64,000 nt of DNA from Clostridia bacterium (GCA_017471765.1 JAFURT010000001.1:38468-102467); one strand, 5' to 3'; numbered from the stretch's first letter, positions 9,043 through 17,650 are shown. Notes: generated by a model not told the origin, from the sequence alone. Translations and numbers: made by a program.

Positions 9043-9888
9043 ATGAAAAAGCTATTACTATGTGTGTGGTGTTTGGTGCTGTTGGCGGTCAGCCTGCCGG
9101 TTTATGCGGTTGAGCCGGCTACCGTAACGACGACGGCTTCGGCCACCGCTGTGAAGGCGGGGGATGAGGTGACCTTTACCATCCATGTGACCGGTGTGGA
9201 AAAGTCGTCGTCTATGGCTCTGCAACCCGGAAAAGGGTTTGACAGCCGGGTGTTTGAATTCGTGTCGGGCAAGTGGCTGATCCAAGGTGCGCTTGCTGAT
9301 GTGGATACGGCGAAACTGAACGCTGTTATCGGCTTCCAGAAGGCGATGGCACTGGAGGGGGAAGTGTTCACCTTCACCCTGCGTGTGAAGGCCACGGCGC
9401 CCGGTGGCGCTACCACGGTCAAGGTGCCGGCGGTCATCGATGGAGAAGATACGGTTTACCTTGTGGGGTGTACGATGACGGTGGCCGGTACACAGACTCC
9501 TGCTGTTACCACGACAGAGGCCTCCTCCGGTCAAAATACGACTGCCCGGGGAACCACTACAGCCCGCCCGGCCAATACAGACAGCGTGTTTGGCACGACG
9601 ATGACGAACGGCACTGTGACCGGCCAGCCTGTGGGTACGGCGGCGCAAAGCACGCCCCTTGGCGGTGTGACGGAGACAACGCAACCGGCAGCCGGTGGCA
9701 CAACCGAACAGTTAACAGCCAGCAGTACGTCCGTGAAGGCAGATACCTTTACAGATAAAACGGAGAGTGAGAATGTAGCCCGGCCGTTTGTGGACACCAG
9801 TGACCTGTGGATGTGGATCGTTATTGCAGGTGTAGCGTTGGCGGTAGCGGCCGTGTGCGTGATTGTTGGCTTGCGCCGTAAAGGATAA
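9043..9888 (+). CDS. Cell-surface cohesin-like protein with C-terminal membrane anchor
   Basis: About 281 residues. A signal peptide (MKKLLLCVWCLVLLAVSLPVYA) precedes an Ig-like beta-sandwich of about 130 residues. Its opening (VTTTASATAVKAGDEVTFTIHVTG) and later GEVFTFTLRVKA are the pattern of cohesin and related CBM-like domains. A Thr/Ser-rich, probably extended linker (about 155-255) leads to one transmembrane helix (WMWIVIAGVALAVAAVCVIVGL) and a basic tail. No LPxTG motif is present. The ATG at 9043 has GGAGG 9 bases upstream. Its partner is unknown; a dockerin was not seen in the window. Confidence 0.65.
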   Translation: MKKLLLCVWCLVLLAVSLPVYAVEPATVTTTASATAVKAGDEVTFTIHVTGVEKSSSMALQPGKGFDSRVFEFVSGKWLIQGALADVDTAKLNAVIGFQKAMALEGEVFTFTLRVKATAPGGATTVKVPAVIDGEDTVYLVGCTMTVAGTQTPAVTTTEASSGQNTTARGTTTARPANTDSVFGTTMTNGTVTGQPVGTAAQSTPLGGVTETTQPAAGGTTEQLTASSTSVKADTFTDKTESENVARPFVDTSDLWMWIVIAGVALAVAAVCVIVGLRRKG

Positions 9889-9939
9889 GGTTGCTCTTAT
9901 TGGCGAAATAATCTCAAATTATGTAAATGAGGGTTAAGG

Positions 9940-10695
9940 ATGAAACTGTTATCCATTGGCAACAGCTTTTCCCAGGATGCGCAATATTGGCTACACCGCA
10001 TGGCGGTTTTGAGCGGCGCAGAGCTGGAAACGGTCAATTTGGTCATAGGTGGCTGTAGCCTGGAGACCCACTGTGCCCATATCCATGATGGCGAGGCCGC
10101 CTATTGCTTGGAATGTAATGGGGTGAGTACAGGACGGATGGTTACTCTGGAGGAGGGGCTTTTGCTGGATGCCTTTGATGTGATTACATTACAGCAGGCC
10201 AGCCATTTCAGCGGTCGCCCCCAGACCTATCTGCCCTATTTGCCGGAGTTGGCTGCCTTTTGCCGCAAAAAGCAACCGGATGCGGTGTTGTATTTTCATC
10301 AGACCTGGGCATACAACAGCGATACGATACATGGAGCCTTTGGGGTTTATAATCATGACCAGCAGGAGATGTTCCGCCGGATACAGGACTGCAGTGCGTT
10401 GGCGTCCGGGCTGATTGGTGCCCCTTTGCTCCCGGTAGGGGAGGTTATTCAGACACTGCGGGAGACTGTCCCGGAGTTTGCCTACGAAAATGGTGGTCGG
10501 TCCCTTTGCGTAGAGGATGGATTCCACCTGTCCACGGATTACGGCCGGTTTTCTGCCGCAGCGGTGTGGTTTCGTGTACTGACCGGCCGTCTGCCGGTGA
10601 CAGTGGGATATGAGGGCTTGGAGCCGGCACTGCTAGAGAAGATTATCGCCGTTGTTGACCAAGTGGTAGGGAAGTATTATGAGGATAAGGCATAA
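9940..10695 (+). CDS. DUF4886 / SGNH-type hydrolase
   Basis: 251 residues, cytoplasmic. The N-terminus MKLLSIGNSFSQDA carries the GNS block with the catalytic Ser of SGNH esterases, and later ITLQQASHFS and GFHLS(T)D match the remaining blocks (His near the C-terminus) of the DUF4886 family. Members are probable carbohydrate or lipid esterases, often near polysaccharide genes. The 3' end overlaps the next gene by 17 bases, so the two are likely co-translated. Substrate unknown. Confidence 0.75.
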   Translation: MKLLSIGNSFSQDAQYWLHRMAVLSGAELETVNLVIGGCSLETHCAHIHDGEAAYCLECNGVSTGRMVTLEEGLLLDAFDVITLQQASHFSGRPQTYLPYLPELAAFCRKKQPDAVLYFHQTWAYNSDTIHGAFGVYNHDQQEMFRRIQDCSALASGLIGAPLLPVGEVIQTLRETVPEFAYENGGRSLCVEDGFHLSTDYGRFSAAAVWFRVLTGRLPVTVGYEGLEPALLEKIIAVVDQVVGKYYEDKA

Positions 10696-11599
10696 TAGAG
10701 GATGCGAAAAATGGATAACCGCGAACACGGCTGACCTGAAAGGAAAGCGGATAGCGGTATTCGGCTCTACCGGTGGTATTGGCCGGGAACTTTGCCGGTA
10801 TATCCTGCGTCTAGGCGGCGAACTGATATTGGTCAACAGAAACGCCTGTAAAGCAGAAGGACTTGTCGGGCAGTTGCGCAAAGAATTCCCAGCCGCCCCC
10901 ATCACCGGCGTGACGGCTGACCTGGAGGACATTGTCTCGGTGGAGGCGGCATGCCGGGAACTGCTCCGCTTGGAGGTGGATGCGGTTATCCACAATGCCG
11001 GAGCATACAGCATTCCCCGTACCCGGTGCTCTACCGGTTTTGATGCAGTGTTTCAGATCAATTTCGTCTCGCCCTACTACATCACCTGCCGGTTGGCGGA
11101 GCATTTGGCCGCCCGCCGGGGACGTGTGGTGGTGGTGGGGAGCATTGCCCATAATTATGCCAAGACCGACCCGCAGGATAGGACCTTTGCCACCCGGCGC
11201 CAGGCAAGTCTGGCCTATGGCAATGCCAAGCGGCATCTGATGTATGCGGCATACGGTTGGGCAGATAAAAATCCGGCTGTGGGGATGGCGGTGACCCATC
11301 CGGGCATCACCTTCACCAATATTACCGCCCATTATCCGCCCTGGCTGTTTGTCCTTATCAAGCATCCTATGAAATGGCTGTTCATGCCTCCGCGTAAGGC
11401 GGCGCTGAACATTATAGCCGGGCTGTTTACCGATACGCCACCCGGCACATGGATCGGCCCCCGGCTGTTTAATGTGTGGGGGCTTCCACGGAAAAAGACG
11501 CTTTGCACAGCCTCCCAGGAGGAGCAGCGTGCTATCATTGCCTATGCAGAGACGCTGTATGAGACGTTGGCGGATACTTATGTAGCAAAAAAGGAGTGA
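10679..11599 (+). CDS. Short-chain dehydrogenase/reductase family protein
   Basis: 306 residues. The Rossmann motif is FGSTGGIGRELC (TGxxxGIG type, here GSTGGIG). Acidic residues follow at the end of beta-2/3 (TADLED), then IHNAGAYS (NAG motif), and YGNAKRH supplies the catalytic Tyr-x-x-x-Lys. The extended C-terminus resembles the retinol-dehydrogenase-like subgroup, but the substrate is not predictable. The start ATG overlaps the end of the SGNH hydrolase gene; a short unconserved leader precedes the Rossmann strand. Confidence 0.85.
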   Translation: MRIRHNRGCEKWITANTADLKGKRIAVFGSTGGIGRELCRYILRLGGELILVNRNACKAEGLVGQLRKEFPAAPITGVTADLEDIVSVEAACRELLRLEVDAVIHNAGAYSIPRTRCSTGFDAVFQINFVSPYYITCRLAEHLAARRGRVVVVGSIAHNYAKTDPQDRTFATRRQASLAYGNAKRHLMYAAYGWADKNPAVGMAVTHPGITFTNITAHYPPWLFVLIKHPMKWLFMPPRKAALNIIAGLFTDTPPGTWIGPRLFNVWGLPRKKTLCTASQEEQRAIIAYAETLYETLADTYVAKKE

Positions 11600-11620
11600 G
11601 CCGTTGCTCACTCCTTTTTA
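11593..11620. terminator. Bidirectional terminator between SDR and TIGR04076 genes
   Basis: GGAGTGAG pairs with CTCACTCC around a 4-5 base loop, followed by TTTTTA on the + strand and preceded by an A-tract for the minus strand. It overlaps the 3' ends of both convergent genes. Confidence 0.75.
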
Positions 11621-11925
11621 TCATCCTCAATGGTTTCTACAAAAAAGCTTACCGGACGGAATCCGTCATTACAGGACAGCATGGCCGAGTGGGGATTTTT
11701 CATCCACCCGTCATAGAAGTTTCCGCCGCCCTGTGCCAGCGTCTGCACAAAGGGGGAGAGAGTCTCCCAGGCACTGTCGCAGAAGCCTGTGGGCTTTTGT
11801 CCGTCTTTGGCAAAAAAGACCTGTCCCAGTTGTATATCGCAGGAATGCTCAATAGGGTTTTCGTATTGCTCGATAAGGTCGGTATAACAGGCTTTTCGTA
11901 TGACAGTGATCTTTACGGTATACAT
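11608..11925 (-). CDS. TIGR04076-family small protein
   Basis: 105 residues. The opening MYTVKITVIRKACYTDLIEQY, then CDIQLGQVF and the GFCDSAW…GGNFYDGW…CNDGFRPVSF series match the TIGR04076 family of small, soluble, uncharacterised proteins common in Clostridia. Conserved Cys and Trp residues hint at a binding or redox role, but no function is established. It lies convergent to the SDR gene and shares its terminator. Confidence 0.75.
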   Translation of the reverse strand: MYTVKITVIRKACYTDLIEQYENPIEHSCDIQLGQVFFAKDGQKPTGFCDSAWETLSPFVQTLAQGGGNFYDGWMKNPHSAMLSCNDGFRPVSFFVETIEDDKKE

Positions 11926-11961
11926 AGTGCTCCCTCCCTTGGTGAGTATACCACAGTCAAA

Positions 11962-12675
11962 TTATTTTTGGCGCAGGTCTACATGGAAAATGTATTTATC
12001 CCCACGCACGATGGATTTGGTGTATTCAATGAGTAAGTCTCCCTCATAGCTGAAGCGTTCCAGCAGGATGCAGGGAGAGTTAGGCGGCATTTGCAACAGG
12101 CTTTTTTCTTCCGGGCGTGGCATAACAGGACGGAGGGTCTCCCGAATGCTGTCAGCGTGGAAATTATAGTTTTTTCGCAGGAAATCGTACAGCGATCCCT
12201 TGGACAGCGCATCCAGGTCCAGTTCGGCAAACCGGGCGCAGGGGAGATACGTGGTCTCCAGCATTAAGGGATATTCCTTGGCGGAGCGCAACCGCACGAT
12301 CTGATGAAAGGTAGCACCCGGGGCGCATTCGGCGTTGCGAGCCAAGGAGGTGTCGGCTGTTACTTGCTCATACCCGACGATGGTGTTCTGGATAAGCACA
12401 CCGCTGTTTTTCAGGGTGTCGGCAAAGGAATAAAACTGGGTCAGCGGTTGGGTGTACACCTGGGGCTTGATAAAGGTGCCGTTGCCCTGCACGGTATAGA
12501 CTACGTCGGATTCTTTCAGCAATTGCATGGCCTGCCGGATGGTAGAACGGCTGACGTGGTATTTATCGCATAGGTAGCGCTCGGAGGGGAGAGGGGCGTT
12601 TTCGGCGTATTCTCCGTTCCGGATGGCGGCCAGGATTTTTTCGTAGATTTGTACATACAGGGCAGAGCTGTGCAT
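11962..12675 (-). CDS. GntR/HutC-family transcriptional regulator
   Basis: 237 residues. N-terminal winged helix (about 1-70: ALYVQIYEKILAAIRNGEY, LPSERYLCDKYHVSRSTIRQA) and a C-terminal UTRA ligand-binding domain (about 90-235). HutC-type GntR proteins commonly bind phosphorylated sugars, as NagR/YvoA and DasR do with GlcN-6-P or GlcNAc-6-P. It is divergent from a GlcNAc-type kinase and a GH20 hexosaminidase gene. The shared upstream region holds TGTACC-based elements, one of them covering its own -10 box. The likely role is an amino-sugar-responsive repressor of itself and the adjacent genes. Confidence 0.85.
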   Translation of the reverse strand: MHSSALYVQIYEKILAAIRNGEYAENAPLPSERYLCDKYHVSRSTIRQAMQLLKESDVVYTVQGNGTFIKPQVYTQPLTQFYSFADTLKNSGVLIQNTIVGYEQVTADTSLARNAECAPGATFHQIVRLRSAKEYPLMLETTYLPCARFAELDLDALSKGSLYDFLRKNYNFHADSIRETLRPVMPRPEEKSLLQMPPNSPCILLERFSYEGDLLIEYTKSIVRGDKYIFHVDLRQK

Positions 12676-12705
12676 GGTTGGATGCCTCCTTTACTCGACA
12701 TCTTT

Positions 12706-12734
12706 ATTGTACCAAAACCAACCGGCTGGTGCAA
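12706..12734 (-). promoter_or_regulatory. Promoter of the GntR gene with overlapping operator motif
   Basis: On the minus strand TTGCAC, 17 bases, TACAAT. The element TGTACCA (12708-12714) overlaps the -10 box and faces an imperfect inverted copy, TGGTGCAA, at the -35 box. This arrangement fits autorepression. Confidence 0.65.
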
Positions 12735-12756
12735 GGGGGAACGGAAAAAAGCCCAC

Positions 12757-12774
12757 TTGTACCAGTGGTATGGT
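12757..12774. promoter_or_regulatory. Candidate GntR operator
   Basis: TTGTACCAGTGGTATGGT is an imperfect dyad centred on ACCAGTGGT, similar in form to the ACCA/TGGT palindromes bound by HutC-type amino-sugar regulators. It lies between the two divergent promoters. Confidence 0.5.
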
Positions 12775-12821
12775 TTTTGCCGGCGATAGCGTTTTGGAAA
12801 GACAAAAAAGGCGGGATATAC

Positions 12822-12850
12822 TTGCAATCAGCCCGGATTGCGTGTATAAT
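12822..12850 (+). promoter_or_regulatory. Promoter of the sugar kinase gene
   Basis: TTGCAA, 17-base spacer, TATAAT. The leader to the start codon is about 20 bases and holds an AGAGGTGA ribosome site. Confidence 0.75.
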
Positions 12851-12876
12851 GACGCTGATTAAAGAGGTGATTGGGT

Positions 12877-13809
12877 ATGGCATGGTATATTGGTATTGAC
12901 GGCGGCGGAACCAAAACGGCTTTTGCGCTGGGGCGGGAGGACGGTATGGCTGTCTATCGGTTACAGCGGACAGGTTGTTCCTATCAGAGAATTGGTCCGC
13001 TGGCGGTGGCGTCTCTGATACGCGAGGGAGTGGATGCCTTGCTGGAACAGGCCGGAGTTGATGCCACACAGGTGGCAGGGTGCTGTATCGGGCTTCCCTG
13101 CTATGGAGAAAGCCGTAAAATGGATGCTTATATGGAGCAGACCTTGGCGGAATGTCTGGCACCCATGCCGCTACGGTTGGTCAATGACAGTGTGGTTGGC
13201 TGGGCCGGCTCGCTGGAATGTGGCGAAGGGATTCACCTTGTAGCCGGAACCGGATCGATCGCCTTTGGCCATGGCTGTGACGGCACAAGCCTACGCAGTG
13301 GCGGCTGGTGTGAGTTCTTTGGCGACGAGGGTTCCTGCTACTGGATTGGACGGGCGGCGATGGGGCTGTTCTCCAAGCAGGCTGACGGACGGATGCCCAA
13401 GGGGCCTTTGTACCACCTGGTATGTGCCAACTATGAGATAGACAATCCCTTTGAGATGATGGAGATCATTTTGGCGAATATTGCTCCTCACCGGGAACGG
13501 GTGGCTGCTTTTCAGCTCTTTGCGGAAAAGGCGGCACTGGCCGGCGATACGGCAGTGGTAAAGCTGTACCAACAGGCGGCTGACGAGCTGGTGCTGCTGG
13601 TGCAGGCTTTGCGGGAACAGCTTACCTGGTCCACGAATGTGGTAACGGTGTCCTATTATGGCGGTCTGTTCCGGGCAGGAGAGCTGATTTTGGCCCCTCT
13701 GCGTCAGCGACTGGCAGAAAATCAGTGCCGCCTGCAACCACCTATGCATACGGCCGACGAAGGGGCTCTCTTTTTGGCAATTGAGCAGGTTCGGCAGGGT
13801 GAGAAATAA
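12877..13809 (+). CDS. N-acetylglucosamine kinase-like ATPase (BadF/BadG/BcrA/BcrD family)
   Basis: About 310 residues, ASKHA fold. Phosphate-1 motif WYIGIDGGGTKTAFAL is at the very N-terminus. VNDSVVGWAG holds the catalytic Asp region, and VAGTGSIAFG is phosphate-2. The closest functional relatives phosphorylate GlcNAc or related amino sugars to the 6-phosphate. ATG 12877 is preferred to TTG 12871 because of its ribosome-site spacing. The next gene is a GH20 hexosaminidase, whose product (GlcNAc or GalNAc) would be the natural substrate. Expression is probably controlled by the divergent GntR protein. Confidence 0.8.
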   Translation: MAWYIGIDGGGTKTAFALGREDGMAVYRLQRTGCSYQRIGPLAVASLIREGVDALLEQAGVDATQVAGCCIGLPCYGESRKMDAYMEQTLAECLAPMPLRLVNDSVVGWAGSLECGEGIHLVAGTGSIAFGHGCDGTSLRSGGWCEFFGDEGSCYWIGRAAMGLFSKQADGRMPKGPLYHLVCANYEIDNPFEMMEIILANIAPHRERVAAFQLFAEKAALAGDTAVVKLYQQAADELVLLVQALREQLTWSTNVVTVSYYGGLFRAGELILAPLRQRLAENQCRLQPPMHTADEGALFLAIEQVRQGEK

Positions 13810-13834
13810 AAATATTTACTGGATAAAAAAACTA

Positions 13835-13877
13835 TTGCAAAATGAGCCGGAATGCGGTACAATGACAGGGATGTACC
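13835..13877 (+). promoter_or_regulatory. Promoter and candidate operator of the GH20 gene
   Basis: TTGCAA, 17 bases, TACAAT (13835-13863). GGTACA (13856-13861) and TGTACC (13872-13877) form an inverted repeat over the -10 and start region and share the TGTACC core seen near the GntR and kinase promoters. Confidence 0.6.
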
Positions 13878-13902
13878 CACTATATAGCAGGAGGTCAGTC
13901 GC

Positions 13903-15798
13903 ATGAAGATAACTTTACACAACATACAGGAAGATTTGCTGTCTGCCGTGGCGGCATTGTCGGATATTGCCGGGTTTACTCTGGCGGAGGATGGCTACCC
14001 GGTGACGGTGGAGCAAGGGGATAAGCCAGGTCTGTCTATCGTCTATGGGGCGGAAGGGGCGACGCTGACCTACGGTCAGCGTGCCGAGCTGTTCCGTGGT
14101 ATCGGCCGATTGGTGGAAACGCTGGAGGGCCGGGAAAATGTAGTGGAAACACCCGCTTATGAGGATCTGTGTGCCATGTTCGATGTGGCCCGCAACGCTG
14201 TGCTCACCGTGCCGGTGGTGAAACAGCTCATCCGCCACATGGCGCTGATGGGGTATACCTCTCTGCAGCTCTACGTGGAGGACTGCTATGAGGTGGATGG
14301 CTATCCCTATTTCGGCTATATGCGTGGCCGCTACACAAAGGAAGAGATGAAGGAGCTGGCCGCCTACGGCGACCTGTATGGGGTGGAGCTGACCCCTTGT
14401 ATTCAGGTGCTGGCCCATCTTAATCAGATGTTCCGCTGGCGTGCCCATGGGGAGATGCTGGACTGGCGGGATATCCTGCTGGTGGATGAGCCCAAGACCT
14501 ACGACTTGATTGAAGCAATGTTCAAGACCTTGCACGAGTGCTTTACCAGCCGTCGTGTCAACATCGGTATGGACGAGGCCCGGATGCTGGGCCTGGGGCA
14601 GTATTTCAAGAAGCACGGCTACAAGGAGTGGTCGGAAATTCTGGGCAGTCACATGAGCAAGGTGATGGCCATCTGTAAGAAGTATGGCTTTGCCCCCATG
14701 ATGTGGAGTGATACGCTGCTCAGCGCCGCCTTTGTGCGTAACGATTACTATGCTGCCGTCAATATGGAGGATCCTCATCTGCCTCAGGATGTCATTGACA
14801 GCGTGCCGGAAGGCATGGAGCTGATCTATTGGGATTACGGCAACTACTACAAAGAGGTAGACATCATGGCCCGGGTGCACAAGGAGTTCCGGGCGGATAA
14901 CCCCATCTGGTTTGCCGGTGGTGCCAGTAAGTGGCAGGGCTATTGTCCTCTCAATGAGTTTTCCATCGACTGCTCTCGCTCTCAGCTTAAGGCGATACGG
15001 GAGCATGGCATTACTAAGGTGATGGTCACCATCTGGAACGGTGCGGCGGCTAACCTGTCTATCCTGCCCACGCTGCAAATGTATGCGGAAGATTGTTATG
15101 TGAACAACACGGAGGATGCCTGGCTGGCCAAGCGGTTCAAAACTTGCTGTGATGGCGATTTTGCCGACTTTATGCTGCTTGACCGTCCCAACCAGATTCC
15201 CGGCAACCCCAGCCCCGGTGGTTGGTGGTGCACACCCTGCACATTCCTGATGGACCAGGATGTGATGGTGGGCTTGTTCGATAAGCACGTTCTGCCCGGG
15301 CAGTTGCCGCCTCATTTCGCAAAATGTGCGGCTGACCTTGGTGCGGCGATACCCCGCAATCCTCGTTGGCAGTATATGTTTGATATGACCGCCAAGCTAT
15401 GTCATGCGTTGGAGCTGAAGTGCGAGGCCGGCGTTAAGCTGATTGCCGCCTACAAGGCTGGGGATAAGCCGGTATTAAAGGAACTGGCTGAGGTGTACCT
15501 GCCGGAGATGACTCGGCGTGTGGAAGCCTTCTACCAGTCCTACCGGGCTCACTGGATGGCGGAGAACAAGGTGTTCGGTCTGGAAATCGTAGACTATCAT
15601 CTGGCTGGCCTGTGCGCTCGTTGCCGGGCGGCAATCGAACGGGTGAATGACTATCTTGAGGGACGTGTGGACTGCCTGCCAGAGCTTATGCAGGAGCGTC
15701 TCTATTACGACTGCAAGGAGCGGGAAGTCCCCGATGCCATCGTGGAGGCGGTGGGCTGGACGGCCAGTGCGTCGGCAGATTTGTTTATTTCTATCTAA
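13903..15798 (+). CDS. Intracellular GH20 beta-N-acetylhexosaminidase-like enzyme
   Basis: 631 residues, no signal peptide, so it acts on imported sugars. A small alpha/beta domain precedes a TIM barrel starting near ARNAVLTVPVVKQLIRHMALMG. The GH20 catalytic Asp-Glu pair is present as NIGMDEA (D224, E225). The barrel continues with MMWSDTLL and YWDYGNYY. A helical C-terminal domain (about 430-631) is longer than in secreted hexosaminidases and resembles the cytoplasmic clostridial subgroup. Enzymes of this family remove terminal beta-GlcNAc or GalNAc by substrate-assisted catalysis. It sits directly behind the amino-sugar kinase with its own promoter. Confidence 0.85.
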   Translation: MKITLHNIQEDLLSAVAALSDIAGFTLAEDGYPVTVEQGDKPGLSIVYGAEGATLTYGQRAELFRGIGRLVETLEGRENVVETPAYEDLCAMFDVARNAVLTVPVVKQLIRHMALMGYTSLQLYVEDCYEVDGYPYFGYMRGRYTKEEMKELAAYGDLYGVELTPCIQVLAHLNQMFRWRAHGEMLDWRDILLVDEPKTYDLIEAMFKTLHECFTSRRVNIGMDEARMLGLGQYFKKHGYKEWSEILGSHMSKVMAICKKYGFAPMMWSDTLLSAAFVRNDYYAAVNMEDPHLPQDVIDSVPEGMELIYWDYGNYYKEVDIMARVHKEFRADNPIWFAGGASKWQGYCPLNEFSIDCSRSQLKAIREHGITKVMVTIWNGAAANLSILPTLQMYAEDCYVNNTEDAWLAKRFKTCCDGDFADFMLLDRPNQIPGNPSPGGWWCTPCTFLMDQDVMVGLFDKHVLPGQLPPHFAKCAADLGAAIPRNPRWQYMFDMTAKLCHALELKCEAGVKLIAAYKAGDKPVLKELAEVYLPEMTRRVEAFYQSYRAHWMAENKVFGLEIVDYHLAGLCARCRAAIERVNDYLEGRVDCLPELMQERLYYDCKEREVPDAIVEAVGWTASASADLFISI

Positions 15799-15812
15799 CC
15801 TCTGATTTAGTC

Positions 15813-15850
15813 AAAAAGGCCCGCAGAGCCAATGCTCTGCGGGCCTTTTG
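15813..15850. terminator. Bidirectional terminator
   Basis: Stem GCCCGCAGAGC/GCTCTGCGGGC with a 4-base loop, an A-tract before it and T-tract after it, between convergent GH20 and YgjV-like genes. Confidence 0.9.
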
Positions 15851-15856
15851 TATAGC

Positions 15857-16408
15857 TTAGTTTTTGACGGGTTCTGTTTCTTGGTCGGTAGGCTTTTTCC
15901 ATTGTATGTCGTGGCGCAGGATGCCTATGAGGATGGACAGCATGGCAATGGCCTCCATGGCGATGCCGGAGATGTTGCCCACGAACAGGTGGTTGGTAAT
16001 CCAGCATACCCCTACCAGTAGGGAGATGCGGCGTGTCCATTTTACGTCCTTCATCCACAGGGCGACAGTGGAGCAGAGAGAGCCGAGGATGGGAAAAACA
16101 CTCAGAGGGCTCTGCCAGGTCAGCAGGCCGGTGACCACCATAGCTGCCATGAAACCCACCAGCCACAGAGGAGAGGAGGCCCATTTCTTCTCCCGCTGGG
16201 AGAAGGTCAGTGACCGAAAAAAGGCCAGCACATCCTGGGCACCGCCTACCACATCGCCGAGAATGAACATATTGATGGCGCAGGTGATGCTGGCGGTGGT
16301 CTGCAGGGCCATCAATGCACCACGCTTTTTCTGCTGGAAGGAGAGCAGGGAACACACAACGCTGATCCAACCGACCAGCTCCCACTGCACAAAGAGTTTA
16401 TCCATCAT
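15857..16408 (-). CDS. YgjV-family inner-membrane protein
   Basis: 183 residues with five or six predicted transmembrane helices (for example VGWISVVCSLLSF, LWLVGFMAAMVVTGLL, ISLLVGVCWITNHLFV). The repeated Q-K-R/helix layout (SFQQKKRGALM…) is that of the YgjV (Imp-YgjV) family, whose function is not established. It has its own promoter, and nothing ties it to the sugar genes except position. Confidence 0.7.
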   Translation of the reverse strand: MMDKLFVQWELVGWISVVCSLLSFQQKKRGALMALQTTASITCAINMFILGDVVGGAQDVLAFFRSLTFSQREKKWASSPLWLVGFMAAMVVTGLLTWQSPLSVFPILGSLCSTVALWMKDVKWTRRISLLVGVCWITNHLFVGNISGIAMEAIAMLSILIGILRHDIQWKKPTDQETEPVKN

Positions 16409-16437
16409 CTATCCTACCGCCTTTCTTCTATAAGGGG

Positions 16438-16466
16438 ATTATACCTGTTTACACCTATGCCGTCAA
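16438..16466 (-). promoter_or_regulatory. Promoter of the YgjV-like gene
   Basis: Minus strand TTGACG, 17-base spacer, TATAAT, about 30 bases before the start codon. Confidence 0.75.
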
Positions 16467-16511
16467 GATGAATTTCCCCCCGGGTATTGTTTTTTTACCT
16501 TACTTAGACAG

Positions 16512-16546
16512 AAAAAAGGAGCAACACGGATGAGCCGTGTTGCTCC
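16512..16546 (-). terminator. Terminator of the aldolase gene
   Basis: Twelve-base stem (GGAGCAACACGG and complement) followed on the minus strand by a T6 tract. Confidence 0.85.
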
Positions 16547-16568
16547 TTCAACTTACTGGGCTATGGGC

Positions 16569-17504
16569 TTAGATAATGCCCTTGGCGCGGAGGATTTCTT
16601 CCACAATCTTGCGGACAGCGGCCTCCTGGGTAGCGGCCTCGGCACCGGGGCCATACACACCGGCAGAGCCGAACAACTGCATTTTCTCCATAACCGACAG
16701 CTTGACCGCCTCACGGATGGAGGGCAGCAGGTCGATGATGCCCTTGCCCAGCTCGGTGAAGTGACGCAGAGCCGCCTCTACAGCGGACACGTTGATGTCG
16801 GTGAAGATATTGACCTTGGAGATACCGGCCTCCACGCACTTGCGGAAGTCGTCGTCCGTCAAGCCGGAACCACCGTGCAGTACCAAGGGGGTGGGGATGG
16901 TAGCGGCAATCTCACGGATGCGGTTGAAGTCCAGCTTGGGCGGCAGTTTGTAGGCACCGTGGGCGGTACCGACGGCAATCGCCAGAGCGTCAACACCGGT
17001 GCGGTCCACGAAATCCTTAGCCTCCTCCGGCTTGGTGTAGAACTTGGCGGCATCCTCCATGCCCTCGGCAGTGGCGGCACCCTCAGCACCGCCTACGTGA
17101 CCGACCTCACCCTCGATGGAAGCACCATAGGAGTGGGCAATGTCAGCCATCTCACGCACCTTCTGGCAGTTGATCTCGTAGGGATCGGTGGAGCAGTCGT
17201 ACATGATGGAGGAGAAGCCCAGCTTCAGCGCCTTCAGACAGGTCTCCTTGTGCAGACCGTGGTCCAGGTGGACAACAACCGGCACAGAAGCACGCTTGGC
17301 CATGGGGATCAGAATCATAGCCAGATCTTCCAGGGAGTTGTAAGGCAGCAGCACCTCGGCCGTACCGAAGATAACAGGGGAGCCCGTCTCCTCGGCGGCG
17401 GCAATGATGCCCTGGGCCAGCTCCAGCGTAACAGCGTTAAACAGACCGACTGCATAATGGCCTTTACGGGCGTCCTGCAGCACTTCATTCATGGTTACCA
17501 GCAT
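16569..17504 (-). CDS. Class II (metal-dependent) ketose-bisphosphate aldolase
   Basis: 311 residues. Class II aldolase landmarks: VVVHLDHG (catalytic Asp and Zn-binding His), IEGEVGHVGG, VGTAHGAYK (Zn-binding His) and LHGGSGL with the phosphate-binding loop, then NIFTDIN. The family includes fructose-1,6- and tagatose-1,6-bisphosphate aldolases. Being next to amino-sugar genes, a tagatose- or other ketose-bisphosphate role is possible, but the sequence alone does not decide. It has its own promoter, with a perfect 16-bp palindrome in the leader. Confidence 0.85.
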   Translation of the reverse strand: MLVTMNEVLQDARKGHYAVGLFNAVTLELAQGIIAAAEETGSPVIFGTAEVLLPYNSLEDLAMILIPMAKRASVPVVVHLDHGLHKETCLKALKLGFSSIMYDCSTDPYEINCQKVREMADIAHSYGASIEGEVGHVGGAEGAATAEGMEDAAKFYTKPEEAKDFVDRTGVDALAIAVGTAHGAYKLPPKLDFNRIREIAATIPTPLVLHGGSGLTDDDFRKCVEAGISKVNIFTDINVSAVEAALRHFTELGKGIIDLLPSIREAVKLSVMEKMQLFGSAGVYGPGAEAATQEAAVRKIVEEILRAKGII

Positions 17505-17535
17505 AGTTTTCCGTCTCCTTATCGTTAGAAACTGT

Positions 17536-17551
17536 TGTGTATCGATACACA
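17536..17551. promoter_or_regulatory. Perfect 16-bp palindrome, candidate operator
   Basis: TGTGTATCGATACACA is a complete dyad located 16 bases downstream of the -10 box and about 30 bases before the aldolase start. That position suits a repressor site. Confidence 0.6.
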
Positions 17552-17567
17552 GCCTTTACTGTGCATC

Positions 17568-17596
17568 ATTTTACCACAAAGTGGATAGAGAGTCAA
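17568..17596 (-). promoter_or_regulatory. Promoter of the aldolase gene
   Basis: Minus strand TTGACT, 17-base spacer, TAAAAT. Confidence 0.75.
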
Positions 17597-17650
17597 GTGT
17601 CTAATTTAAAATTGCAGGAGGCATATTTCCCCAAAGGGAAGTAGGGGCAA

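Noticed and set aside
13915-15315. 466-codon open frame on the minus strand
   Set aside because: Antisense of the GH20 hexosaminidase; high GC makes such shadows long.
16530-17528. 332-codon open frame on the plus strand
   Set aside because: Antisense of the class II aldolase, whose motifs are unmistakable on the other strand.
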